DNA of 64,000 nucleotides from contig CM022667.1 in assembly GCA_012295275.1 (NCBI GenBank), positions 684,501-748,500 on the forward strand, in the 5' to 3' direction. Both the position numbers and the translations under genes were made by a program. Under the pieces are notes generated by a model. The model was not told the DNA's origin. It made no database searches and saw only the letters and a program-made list of their open reading frames with translations. The stretch comes from Chrysomallon squamiferum (lineage: Eukaryota > Mollusca > Gastropoda > Neomphalida > Peltospiridae). Position 1 is the first letter of the stretch. The number at the start of each line of letters is the position of its first letter. Below are positions 14,006 to 51,413 of this stretch, piece after piece.

Positions 14006-15654
14006 TAAAAAATTAATATTGCAGATTGATAACCATCTTCATCTTTTATCAATATTGGAAGTACATGTGTATTAATAAAACACTGAATAAGTGTGAAAAC
14101 ACTAATAAGTGGAGATAGCATGTAATCTGTTGATTTTATAATAATGTGAATAAAAGACTGGTAATCTTTCTTGTGTTTGTTGTCTCTAGTACAGATTTAA
14201 ATTAAAATATGCTGCCAAACATGTAACCACAAATACAGTTTCCTTAAAATCAAAGCAATGCTTAAACTAAAATAAAGTGCAAGGAGAAAGAAACGAGCAG
14301 ACTGACATTTTGATTTACTGTGAAAGGAAAATCTGATCCCTGGACATGGAAGAAGATTGGTACAAAATGAAAATGAACTGGTTTAGAAGAAATAACACAA
14401 AATAAGCTGGCTTGACCAACACCATATCGGCTTGGAGAAGATTTTTTTTGTTGCTACCTTAACCCCTTGGAAGTCATTCACTGGCCACGATAAATTTCAG
14501 TTACAAGTGAATTTCTGGTTATATCATATTTCATCAGTCCCACTTGATGCTTGGATTTGACCAGCTTCTGTTGTAGTTTGCTGCAGATGGTGATGTGTAT
14601 AGCTTGGTGGTGAGGAGGATAAATGCCTGTGAAAGCAGATGCTGATAAATAGACTGGTTGTTGTATGTATATTGTAAATTCTGAATAATACTGTATTGGT
14701 GGGACAAAATAAATTTCATTCTACAGTGACCAGGTTTGAATCATTTGAATTGTGCCATTCTAGCAAGATAACAAGGCAGTTCAGAAGACACTTGTGCTGA
14801 CATCAATGAATTTCTGCAACAATCGGAATCACATTTCTTTCATTTTCAAAGTTATTATTTATTTTTTCCAATATTAATAGACACTGAATTTTCCACTGTC
14901 CAATAAGGTAATTCGAAATGTTTCAGGTTATGTACACAAAAACACAGACAGGAATTGTTTTTAATGAACTGGAAAGATTTTCAGGAAGCAGTAGTTATAT
15001 TTAAATGGTTTTTAATGAATTACTGAAAATCCGGAGGTTTACAGTTTAAACTGATGAAATTAAAAGTCACGTAATGAGTATTATTTTATTGTGTAAATAT
15101 ATACAGCTTCTTGATGTTTGGTTACCACAGAAATGTGATTTAATAAAATAAAAATTCTTAAATATTGTTGTTAAATTTATAAAATATATGTTGTTCAGTT
15201 GCTGAAGAGATCTTAATTTATAAACAATTTTCATTTTTTTAAATTGTTTTTTAAATATAAATTAATAACATGAGAACAGTGGTATTTTTTAAATTAATTT
15301 TGGATCTATAGATAAGGAGAGATATTTATATATTTTTTAATTATTATTGTATTCCTTTAAAGTATTTTATTTATTTATTTATTTATCAACTTTGTTTTCT
15401 TTGATAGCATCCTGAACAACTACTTATTTATTTCGAGATTACATGGTATATCTCTTGAATTAATGAGACCACAAGAAAGAAAACTATCAGCTATATATCC
15501 ATTAATTTTCATTTACTTTTATATATATATATTTCTTTCTTTATTTTTATTTTTATTTTTATTTATTTAGTTTTTTTGTTTAGTATTTTACAAAACTTGC
15601 ACAGTAAGCATTAGCTACACTGAAAAATAGTGATAGTTTTTGATACAGCAAACC

Positions 15655-15960
15655 TTGTTAACCTGTTACCTTAACAAAGCAAGGTTTTGCAAGGTCTTCC
15701 TCTGCAGTACTGTTTCCCTTATTCATTAACCTTTGAGCTATTAGCCCCTGGCTCCACCTACAGTTCATCAGCAAACATCTTTTAAGCCATAACAAGAAGA
15801 TGAATCCATGATTTAGGCATGATGACTGACCTAAGATTAATGCCTTTATATATCCATAATTCAACCTGATCTTGATTCCATCAATTGCTGCTAATTAAAA
15901 AAAAGAATAGCCCTTTATATGGCAGCAGTGGGTGGTCTTTTAACTTGCTATGTATATGGT
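15655..15960 (+). mobile_element. Probable SINE remnant
   Basis: A 3' block with TTGCTGCTAATTAAA, GAATAGCCC and GGCAGCAG at about 15885-15930 closely fits the molluscan SINE family. A block with TTGAGCTATTAGCC near 15730-15745 fits the region after its tRNA head. The stretch between is poorly matched. Confidence 0.45.
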
Positions 15961-18900
15961 TCTTTAATCACAGACATGATGGCATTGTAATCTCATTGAC
16001 AAAATACCCTTAAATTTCAAACATCTGCATTCGAGTTTAAAACAATTTAAATTGTGCTCAACAAATTTAGTGTTGTCTAAATCATAAAGAAAGAATTGCT
16101 ACTAAATTCTGAAATTACTTTTGAAATGGCCCTGAAAGTGTAATAAATAATAAAAAAGATTGATAGTTGTAATATTCTCTTCACACTGTCTGTCATGTCT
16201 ACTTGTAACATCTGCATTGTTTGATGCCTGATAAATACAAAACTACCTGGTTTGCCGTTGGATATACATATTACTTGCTTGTAAAAAAGACTAAATTCAT
16301 AATTCAGGGTGTGTGTGTATATATATATATACATACATTTGGCAGAGTGCATAAAGCACCCTCATACAAAAACTATATAAATCTCGGTTATATTCTTTAT
16401 TTCAAGATGATAGCGCAGTGTTATAGACAATGTATAATACGATGTAGATGATTTGCCCCAAACGTCTTTCTCCCTTGCCAGATATTCTCTCTCCTCTTTT
16501 GAACTATCTTTCACCCCAGTCACTCTTACAACATCCACATCCCTGACCAATATTTGCAGACTTTTACTGTTGTAGGTCTCTTAAGATAGCCCCAATATCC
16601 GTGTTTACCAATATATTAATGTCCCAAGTGTCTTGGAGGAAGTTTTTCAAGTATAAATATAAATAAACCTCAGATGCCTTAATGTTGTTTTAGTAAAATC
16701 AAAGATTATGGTTCAGTCCCTCACATATACATACAGTGAAATTCTTCTAAACCAAACTGTCTATAAACTAAAATTCGCTCAAAACCAAACTTATTTCTTG
16801 GCTCCTTGATTTACACGTGTGCCTGTGTTTGTAGTATTTTATTTATCAGCTGCAAACAAATGTACTTCACCATCTGTAGATTGATATGGCCCCAGGCCCC
16901 TGTATATTATTGCCTTGGTCTGCATAAACTGAAGTTTTGTTTATTTTTGGTAGTCATGTAGTTTGTTAATATGTGGATGAAATATACTTTTCTGATAATA
17001 TGCTGGTGTCTGTAATGTGTTTATTGATATACCAAATAATTTATGAAAAAAAAAACAACCAGAAAAGCCGTTTTTCTTGGAAATAGGAAATTCACAGTAC
17101 ATCAAACAGGTATATGGATACACAGCCACATACTAAGCTTTAGAGGAGTGACAAAAAATTTGATTTTGGCTTTATGTATATGTATATGTATATATACATA
17201 TATAGATAGATATGTATTATCTGTTGCATCCAGTAACAAAATTGAAAAATATTAATCCTAAGGTATATTTTAGAGCATTTTTTTTTTATTTTTTATTTTT
17301 TTATTTTTTTGCTGGTATCCTGATTTTCTGAGAAAAAGACAAAATATTTTGGTACTTTACCATCTGCCAAATTTATGAATGAGATATCAAAATGAAGCTT
17401 ACAAACTCAGAAATCTGAAAACATCCATAACTTTTATCAGCCAAAATGTAAATTGTTTTCAAAAAATGTTTTGCTGATCTGGATATTTCTCATAATTATA
17501 AGCCCTTTGAAACTGTTCATTTAAGAATAAAGATACCTTTATAACGTTTTGAATTTATTGATGTGAATTCAAGTGAAATGATACATTGTTTTAAACTTTT
17601 TTTTTTTTTACATTTATTTTTATTTTATGTCAGTGAAAAAACATTGTAAAACAGTAAATAATGATTTGCTTTTTGCTTTATTTTATATATATATATATTT
17701 TATGTTAATAATTTCCTGCTGAATGTGAATTTATGAATGAACTGATCCTTATGATAAAAGATTTATTGCAGTTAAAACAATATTTCATCTGAATGACTTT
17801 ATTTTTGTACAAGAAAAATAAATGACCTTTTTGTAGCATTTTTTAAAAATAAAACATAAAACTTTTTGCATTGAATGTAAAATAAAAAAAAAATAAAAAA
17901 ATAAAAAATTGATTATTCTGTTTAAAATTGCACAAGTAGAAAGTTTTATGTACATAACAGTCATGATTTGTGAATGTTACAATTTCTGTTTTAAATTTAG
18001 GATTTGGTTGACTTGTAACATTGATTTTAGATATTTTATCTTTATTTTAATTCTAATTGTCAAACAGTTAAAATTATTATAAATATTTTAAACTTGTTTG
18101 ATAAATTTGAAGGTGTGATTCTGAAGTTTCAAGATGGCTCCTGTTAAAAATAAATATGACTCGACACCAAAAAAACAAATTGGTCAAAGTTGCAAGCAGC
18201 CATTATGAAACTACATCTCAGTTTGTCTGTTGATGTGTGATATAATTTTTTAAAATTTTATGGTCATTAACTTTTAAAAATAATTTTGAAAATTTTGAAA
18301 TTTATTCTGGTTTTCTCATGCAGCAACTCGTATGTTTGTCTTGGTATTAATTACCAATATCCCTTAAAAAAAAAAGTCAGCTTGTTGTTGTCATTTCCAT
18401 TCCTAAATTTTCTTTGAAACTGCATTATTTGGTTGTATCTCTATCTCTTACTGTCCTGTTGACCCATAATAAAACAGGACATAGTCACAAGGAGATAGAT
18501 GGTTTGTATTATGCAACATGGGGCATAAACACTGGTGCATCAACATCTTAAAACTTGCTGATTAAAAGTAGCCATTAGCAATCAGTATGTTATTTTTATT
18601 ATTCTGCTTTCTTAAAGGCATTAGTTTAAGATTGCTGATTTACTATTAATCTTTTTGGCCAGCATGTTTTTTTTGTTGTTTTTTGAAAAGAAATAAGGGC
18701 AGATATTTGGATCAGTCTGTCCCATGGTATTATACAGAGTTTCCATTCTAACGAACCAGTTGAAGGCAAACAGTACTGCAAGAAGTCTTAATTGGTTTTC
18801 ACAATAGTATTTGGTTATATCCACAGAAGGATTGTCAAAGGTGGTTGTATGCAGTTTCCTATTTGAAAAGATGATACACAAGATGATATTTATTGCTGAA

Positions 18901-19454
18901 AACAGCAACATGTAGAGCACAGATTCCAAACTGGTGTTCTTTCACAGAATTTTATGAAGATGTAAATAAATGATGGTAATAAATGGTGACAGTTTATTCA
19001 CAAGAGGTATTAGTTTCATACAGTTGAAAATTTTCAGCTATAAAATAGCTAGATTTTAAAACCTGAATTAGCATTTTGAAACAATTTAATTAAGCAATCA
19101 TGTTAGTTTCATTTCAACTCATAAGTAAACAAAGACTAGCTTCAAAAGCTTCAAGACAAAATTTATTTATTAAATACAAAAACAACTTTGTTGGTAAATC
19201 CAGTGTGAATTTAAAAAAATGAAATATGGTAACAAATTTTCAAACTGAAATGCTGCAAAATTCTGGTTGCCTTCTACAAAGTTTCTACAAAGAGATTAGA
19301 AAACTGATGACCAATAATTAAAATTAACATGTTTACGCTTTTGTTAAAAAAATTCAGTTTTATTCTCATTGATCTATTAATTGTCTAGATAGTCAGAATA
19401 TTCACAAAATGCCTCTATTTTAACATTTAAAACAAAAATATCATTATCTGTCTG

Positions 19455-19680
19455 CATCAATCCAGGAAGGATGTTGCAAGTGTGTCAGTGGTAGAGTAGT
19501 ATCTGCTGATGGTTTGCTGGGTTGTTGGTTCAGTCCCTTCTGATGGACACATTGAGTTATTTCTTTTTGAGTGGTATGAAAAAAACCTAGCTGAGCACTA
19601 GTTAAATTTCTTTCCTTCCTGCCTTCTAGACAGGATGTGTAGTTAACACATCTTGTTTTCTTCACATAGAAAACATTTCA
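19455..19680 (+). mobile_element. SINE copy with tRNA-like head
   Basis: GTGTCAGTGGTAGAGTAG at about 19480-19498 resembles a polymerase III box A, and TTGGTTCAGTCCC at about 19528-19540 resembles box B. They are spaced as in a tRNA. The following GACACATTGAGTTATTTC is the conserved start of the SINE body. The element degrades after that. Confidence 0.5.
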
Positions 19681-19779
19681 TTTCCAAAATAGCTTTAAAA
19701 AATTATTTGTTATTCCTAGATGATTATAATGATCATGATAATGATTAACAATGTAAAGAAATAAACATTATAATGGTAC

Positions 19780-19816
<37 letters not shown>

Positions 19817-19902
19817 CTGTCATCATTGTTTTTATTATTTATTATCATTGTTAGTTTTATTTGTTATTTCTCTGTTCACTATTATTTATTTGTTTTAAAC
19901 AG

Positions 19903-20135
19903 ACTGGTACTTGGAGACATAATGCAGAACTGAAAGGGAAAAGAAATGCCTGCTGCATCAAAGTACAAAAATATTTCTGTTACCATCACAGCTGAAGTAA
20001 GTACATTACTTTATAACTGTTTATTAATTTATTGTTTTAAATTTTTTTTAATTATTAACAGAAACTGTTTAAGTTCCAATAAGATCATTTTATATCTGTA
20101 TGTATATATATATATATATGTATGTATGCACTTGT

Positions 20136-20177
<42 letters not shown>

Positions 20178-20540
20178 CACATCAAACAATTCATACCTTC
20201 TCTAAACCAAATAGTCAAGTTATTCTATTCATTCCAATGCACCAAAACTAAACATTTACAATATGATGTTGTCATAGTAACATAATACTTTACAATATTA
20301 TTCAGTCAGTCCATAAAATCACATTTCCAAAGTACATTTCAAAACAGATTTCATTTTTTTTTAAATTATTATTAATGTTACTGTCATTAATATTATCATT
20401 ATCATCATTATTATCTAATTTTTTTTTTTTTTTAATTTAATTTTTAAAATTTTTAAATTTTTTTAGGTGGATGATGAATATGCATGAGACACAGAGCTGT
20501 AAATAAATAATGATTCTGTTATGAATAAAATTCAACTAAG
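19903..20540 (+). ncRNA. Possible two-exon transcript, short ORF only
   Basis: A pyrimidine-rich acceptor ending TAAACAG precedes 19903, and a GTAAGTA donor follows 19996. A second acceptor (T tract then TTTTAG) precedes 20467, followed by AATAAA hexamers near 20502 and 20525. Joining the exons gives a 23-codon frame from ATG at 19946 ending at a TGA in the second exon. No conserved protein is recognised. It could be a noncoding or decayed gene, or chance splice sites. Confidence 0.25.
20137..20176 (+). repeat. (CA)n microsatellite
   Basis: Twenty CA dinucleotides follow a TA tract at about 20104-20119. Confidence 0.95.
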
Positions 20541-21660
20541 GTAATTATGACTGTTAGTTTTAAATCACTTTGGACACAAGAAACATAGTTTCTGACTGGA
20601 TTAGAATTAACATGTGATGCAGATATTTCTGTTGTTAATAATATATTAATATTTTAATAAAGTTTTACAATAAAACTCATTAAGAGAGACATTTTGATTT
20701 GATATATATTTTATTTCATACATTACAATAACATAGTGGGTTGTTTATTTAAATTTAATTATTTTATTTTTTAATTGTTTTATTTTTTTTTGTGCATTAC
20801 ATTTCACAACCATTTTACATTATAATCATCACCATCATTACATGAATATGATGTTATCTTTAAAAACTTCACATGAAGATGCAGAATAACAATATTTAAT
20901 ATAGAAAAATAGCACAGCAAGCAGAACTAATGGTTATTACATGTATCCTACTGCAATATATGTTGTTGTAACAAATACATGTATATATACACACATCAAC
21001 AACATACAACCATGACCTGAAATACAACAGAGACATTTGCTCTCAGTACATAAATGAAACAGCAGATAGTAAATGACACAATGCAAAATATAAAACCTGT
21101 AGTGTATTGCGTTAATCTGAATGCAGATTTCAACAAACGAGCCACTTTGTGTGATCTTTTCATAACAAATATTTTTACTTAACAGTCACAGCAGTTGGTT
21201 TCTAAATATCTAAATGATTTATTGCAAATACATATGCATCTATATTAATATGTATATATGTATGTATATATATTTATTTCTTAATTTACTTTTTTTTGTT
21301 TTCCCCCCAGGTTATCAGCATCTAATATATGACAAATCAGAGCAGTGTAAGCAAATTGATTCTGTTCTGGTATTTACAATTTTTCTTTATTTCTTTATGT
21401 TATTACCCAATATATATATATATATAATTTTTCTTTTTATTATTATAACTTTTTTTTTACCCCATTTATTATTATAATTTTTTATTCCCACTGTATTAAT
21501 TCCATCTCATTCTTTAAGCCAATATAAAAATGAAACATTAAAAAGGTTTAATTTTTTATATTTGTAATAAATATAACTATAAAATTTGGAAACTTGTACA
21601 TTGATGATTAGCAGTTCAGTGAGTTTTATTGGTTATTACTATTGTGTTACATCTCATTAC

Positions 21661-21663
<3 letters not shown>

Positions 21664-21756
<93 letters not shown>
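21664..21756 (+). repeat. (TG)n microsatellite, about 46 copies
   Basis: An uninterrupted TG run of 93 bases lies downstream of the SVEP1-like gene's stop. Confidence 0.97.
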
Positions 21757-21759
<3 letters not shown>

Positions 21760-22163
21760 ATACAGACTGTTAAATTAGATCCATGAAAATTATATTTTAT
21801 ACTGATCTAAAACATTTTTGTAACCAATAAATTAATAAACATAATTATGAATAAATTTATTTCATTTTGTTTTATTTACTATTAAGAATTATTTTGATAT
21901 AAATAATTCTTCTTGTGTTTTTTTTTCCTTTATTGTTGTTCCACTTTCAAATACAGTGTAGTAAAATACAATTGCACAGTATAAAAAAAAACTTTCAATT
22001 TAGATATTTAAGTACCTAGCAAAATATTTTAGAACATTTATTTTGGCTAATAATTATTATATTATGAATTTCAACAAAAAATTATTTTAATGCTGAAATT
22101 GTGAAAAATCATTTTAGTATGGAAATAAGGAATCATCATTTCAGCATGGAAATTACACAAAAA

Positions 22164-46623
<24,460 letters not shown>

Positions 46624-47597
46624 TGTCCTCTTTTAGTGATTCATCTGAAAACAATGACATTTTATTATAATAAATATATTTGTATCTGTATATATGTACA
46701 TAAAGATTTACACACACACACATACTTACTCACAAACATCCTCTCCATATACACATACATATATATAAACATAAATCCATTCATCCATCCATCCATCCAA
46801 ATTTAGACCCCCATCCACACCCATACACACACATACACACTACACACAATCACACACACACACAAACACACACACACACACATACATAAACACACAAACA
46901 CACACACATTCATACATACATACACACATCAACTTAAAAGTAAACAAGAATATATCTGGATTATTTGTATGCCAATGGATATCTTTTACTTACAACATTA
47001 AAACTGGTGAAGATGTGTGATAATTATTTAATTATAACATTGTAATATTTTTTTTAGTTATCATGATGATAGGTATCTTGAATTAAAAATAAAATGTATT
47101 ATATCTTTACAGCTGCTTTAACCATTTGAATGGTTTTCTTGAGGAGATACTGCAGCACATACCTTTAACTTTCGTACATTACTTGTGATTTGGTAAATAA
47201 AACCAATTATTTTTTCAATTATTATAAAATTTACACTTATGTAAAATAAAAAAATGATGAGAAATTTAATATATTATTCTCAATCACGTTACACCCACAA
47301 AAAGAATTTTTATTTGTTTATTTTAATAACCTATATTGATTATTTGATATGTCCTTCATAAGCTATAAAATAAAAAAGCACAAGAAAAAATAGTAATTAT
47401 GAATAATTAAATAAGAAGAATTTAATAACATCAGTAATTTAATACATACATGAAGAAACACATCACACACACAAAAAAACTTCTCACTAACTTTTTCATA
47501 TCTAAAAATAAAGATTTTATCAAACAAAAAACACATTTAATTAAAAAATAATAACAACAATTAATTAAAAATAATAGTAATTAACTGTAATACATAC

Positions 47598-47725
47598 CAT
47601 AATCATTTCCACAAACCAGTAAGCCAGCACTTTGGTAAAAAAAAACAGTCCATGAAAAAAAAATAATAATCACCAATCCTCTTGTGCCAAACCAGCTCTG
47701 TCTAACTCAGGCTTATTTATTGTCT
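47598..47725 (-). promoter_or_regulatory. Candidate first noncoding exon and promoter of the SVEP1-like gene
   Basis: On the minus strand a TAAATAAG element near 47710-47717 is followed within about 120 bases by a good donor (GATTATG then GTATGT) at about 47597. Splicing it to the acceptor next to 46647 would make a noncoding exon 1. This is inference from signals only. Confidence 0.25.
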
Positions 47726-48164
47726 GTAACAATTAACATGCTTGCAAAGATAACAGCCACTCCAGACAACAGAAACACCTGCAATATGACACTGCCTGGG
47801 AAAACAATGGAAACCAGAGGTGCAGCAACAAACTAAAATAATTTATGTGTCACCTTTACCCCCATCACACATTCCACACCTTCACTTTAAGAATAAAACT
47901 GGAATATTGCACATAAGTGTGATAATTAAAATATTACACAGACGCACACACACAAACACACACACACACACAATGAAGTGATTTATTTAAAAATGTGTGT
48001 TTTTGTTTAGATAGTGAAGGTGTGGATTAAAACAATAAAAAAAATTGAAGAAATAAGAATAGTGACAACAATCTTGATAATAAAACGTCAGCAACTGTAA
48101 CAGCAGCAACAGCAGTAGTGCCAGCATGAACCATAATGTGCAGACACTAATGACAATAATAAAT

Positions 48165-48187
48165 ATAAAAACAACAACAACAACAAC

Positions 48188-48229
<42 letters not shown>

Positions 48230-48281
48230 ACTACTACTACTACTACTACTACTAATAATAATAATAATAATAATAATAATT
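48165..48281 (+). repeat. (CAA)/(AAT)/(CTA) compound trinucleotide repeat
   Basis: CAA, AAT, CTA and AAT runs follow one another without gaps. Confidence 0.95.
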
Positions 48282-49035
48282 ACAATTATTATGACAGTAA
48301 TAACAATAATGATGGTAATAATGACAATGATGATATTATTAATAATAGTGATAATGATGATGATGATAAAAACAACAACAATAAAATATATATCAGTAAT
48401 AATTTATTTTCAATAATAAAAATAATTACAACAAAAGCAGCATCAATAACTAAAGTAATAACAACAAAATTGCAACAATAATAAAAACAGTACTAAAATG
48501 ATTTTCTGTTTTTTTTTCGTTTTGTTTAAAATAAATAAATAAATAAATTAATTAATTAATATCAGCAATGAAGTACATCTTTTAAAAAAAGAAAAAAAGA
48601 ACAACAACCCAGAATATAAACCTCTTTCATTTGTAACAGAACAGAGTAAAGACAAATGAAAAGTTATAATTTCACTAATTAATTCAATGGGGAATGTCAG
48701 TGAAACATGGACTTTTTATAAATGGCCGCCAAAATTCCTGAAAGGTGATGTGAGCAAAACACACAAAATATGGAACATTTCTAGGATTAAAGGAATATCT
48801 AGGAATAAATACAAACAAGGAATGTTTTTTTCTTTTTTTCACTATTTTTTTTTTCTTATTTTATTAATTAATTAATTAATTAATGTATTTGTTTGATTGT
48901 TTGTCTGTTGTTGTGGTTTCTGTTTATTAATTTTTGTACAGAAATATGTAACTTTTAAGGATGTACTGAAAGATTTTAGTATTTTTCTTTAATATGAAGT
49001 TGAGAAAGATGTTTATATTTGTATGCTATGCTATG

Positions 49036-49036
<1 letters not shown>

Positions 49037-49077
<41 letters not shown>
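49037..49077 (+). repeat. (GT)n microsatellite
   Basis: About 20 uninterrupted GT dinucleotides. Confidence 0.95.
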
Positions 49078-49078
<1 letters not shown>

Positions 49079-49126
49079 TATATATATAGACTTATGTGCT
49101 GAAAAGGATCTTTAAAATATATACAC

Positions 49127-49155
49127 AGGGTGGTCCAAAAGTAGGTGGACAGTAA
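49127..49155 (+). mobile_element. Possible mariner/Tc1-type terminal repeat
   Basis: CAGGGTGGTCCAAAAGTAGG after a TA-rich stretch resembles the ends of mariner-like transposons (CAGGGTGTCCCAAAA type). No inverted partner or transposase was seen nearby, so it would be a solo end. Confidence 0.35.
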
Positions 49156-49350
49156 ATGATAACATTTATTCTGAGATTACTTTTTGAGATAATCTGAAAA
49201 GAAAACAGATTAAATTTAAATAACTGTAGTTATAAAATTTAAATAATATAGCCCAAATACCATAGTTGTAATGAACACCATTGTAATAATATAACCCTGA
49301 CCCAGTTAATGCCAAATATTAAAATGTGTTGATGTTTTGCTAAGCAGTAT

Positions 49351-49381
<31 letters not shown>

Positions 49382-50463
49382 GTTTATCTAGATCTCTGTA
49401 AGTCTGAGGATGGATTGATATAAATTTATTCTGCAACAAAGAAAACTTGTTTTGGAATTTGCTTCACAAGGGAGACAACTCTAGAAGCGTTAATAAACAG
49501 GAGTAACAAACAAAACAACGGAAAAAATATTTTTAAAAATATTTCTTTTATTAGATTATTATTATTTTTTTTATTATTATTATATTTTACTTAATGCATA
49601 AAATATTTATTTTATTAGATTTTTGGGGGGTTAAACTGATAAAACGAAAATTCCCATTTTTTTTTTTGCCTTAAATAAAAACGTCAATTACGAAGCTGTG
49701 TTAAAAGTTCACAAAACAAACGGTAGGGAGGCCACTCTTTCAGACGCAGCTAAAACTGTAGTGGGGGGCTCTTCCCGTTATGACACCTGCTTCTCATAAC
49801 ATCTACTGAGGTATCATGTTGCCAGTGTCTGGTGTCTGGATGCCAACCCCCCACAGACTGACCAGACCTCTACGTCAAGTTCATCACAAGTGCTACATCC
49901 CGTAATCTCTTTTTGACGGTCCTTCCAGTTTGACCAGTCGCGTCGTTAGACCTGTTTAGAACGAAAAGAAACGCGATGATCTTCAAAACTAATTTTTGAT
50001 TTATGTGGGTACCATCTGTTTGATGCAGAATAGCCTCTGTAGAATGAAAAGATGTATTTGAATGTTTTTGGTTGTTTTGATAATACTGTGGTATTCGAGT
50101 TTGTTGTTAATGTTGTCGTCGTTGTTGTTGTATTGTTTTTATTGTTACATTTGTGTTTTTTTACTATTATTGTTGTTGTGTTGCTATTATAGTTGTTATA
50201 ATGTTGTTGTTACTATATGAACAAGGGGTAAAAATAATAAAATTATTCAAGTTATTTTCTTTCATAATCGTCATCATCATCATCATAAAGAAAATTACAA
50301 TCTCTCTACGACTTTACTTTCTCCCTATTTCTTTCAGACCTACAAAAACTTTATTTTACTTTATTAAATTTTTAAATTTTATTTATGTATTTGTTATTAA
50401 AACTGAAAAACATGTGTCAAAAAAAAAAAAAAAAAAAAAAAACACAAACATTATTTCCAAAGT

Positions 50464-50502
<39 letters not shown>

Positions 50503-50952
50503 TATATATAAAAATAAAATAAAATATTTGGCAAATTAATTTAAAAAAAAAAAAATAATAATAATAATATAAAACAGAATATATAAAAAATAAAATAAAA
50601 TAAATACATAATAAATTCTAAAAACAAATCACTCATTTCCTCATTCGTTTTCCGTGTGGTATTTGCTTTCAGCACTCACCCAAAATCTGACCCCTTCGTT
50701 CATCGGTGGGTCGTGTTCTTGTGTTTTTACTGCCCCAAACCCAAATACATCCAACAGACACCACCAACACCACGTTTTATAGCTCAACTCAAGCCTAAGC
50801 ATTTTCACTCTTATTATTCTTGAAACAGGAACTTTACGGGTAAAACTAACGTAAAACCCTTACTGACTGAGGCTACCAAAAAATTACCACTGCACTATTC
50901 AGTAGGGGTCAGCATTTCGTTAGGTTTACGAATTTCACGTGCATTTCGTGAT

Positions 50953-51020
50953 TACCTTTTAACAGAAAAAACAAGCTGAAAAACATTTTAAACAGTTAAA
51001 ATAGTTTTCTGTTAAAGGTA
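50953..51020. repeat. Short inverted repeat upstream of the YWTD gene
   Basis: TACCTTTTAACAGAAAA at 50953-50969 and TTTTCTGTTAAAGGTA at 51005-51020 are reverse complements except for one base in the A/T run, separated by about 35 bases. Confidence 0.6.
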
Positions 51021-51413
51021 ACTCTGAGACATTCAGAAACGTTTTTTGTTTCGTGTATCAAAATTGGAACCGACCTTCTACCCCCACTGCTAAACATAGA
51101 CTCGCCCAATTATCAGCCGAAGCTCGGATACGCTTTCGTAGTAGAATCGACTTCAAAAAGAAAGCCGACAGCATTGTCCCTTTAATGTAGTGGCTATGGA
51201 AGTGGTTTGGCGTTAGTTTATTTTTTATTTTTTTTATTTTTGCCTTTGGGTTTACCAGTTTTTTTTGTCGACACATCGCTTGGAATACGGAATCGTTCTT
51301 TTGTTCTCAGAAGAAATGGTCGACTGAGCTGGCGTTGTTGTGGACAATGGTGCCGTCGTAAAAACCGGCGTCTCTTGGTCCGGCGGTGTTGTTTTTCTTT
51401 TCCAGTTTTCATC

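Larger units (their letters stand above)
12041..22163. other. Intergenic region between NCOA5 and the SVEP1-like gene
   Basis: About 10 kb of AT-rich sequence with no conserved coding exon that I recognise. It holds microsatellites (TATTA and AAT tracts, CA at 20137, GT at 21664), SINE remnants (15.7 and 19.5 kb), a short tandem duplication at about 13840-14000, and a weak two-exon unit at 19.9-20.5 kb. The last few hundred bases belong to the 3' UTR of the minus-strand gene. Confidence 0.5.
46648..51413. other. Divergent intergenic region between SVEP1-like and YWTD genes
   Basis: A clean acceptor (TTGTTTTCAG) ends just upstream of 46647 on the minus strand, so gene 2 has a 5' UTR intron here. 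Otherwise the stretch holds CA/TA tracts (46.7-46.9 kb), trinucleotide repeats (48165-48281), a GT run (49037-49077), poly(T) at 49348-49381 and poly(A) tracts near 50419 and 50472. GC-richer sequence at 49690-49970 and 50640-51413 may hold regulatory DNA or decayed elements. No conserved coding exon is recognised. Confidence 0.5.

Noticed and set aside
18621-18929. 102-codon minus-strand frame
   Set aside because: AT-rich, no recognisable domain, no flanking splice or start context; treated as chance.
51207-51413. Upstream extension of the YWTD gene's reading frame from 51207
   Set aside because: The ATG at 51414 is directly followed by a proper signal peptide; the upstream part is basic, unconserved-looking and likely 5' UTR.
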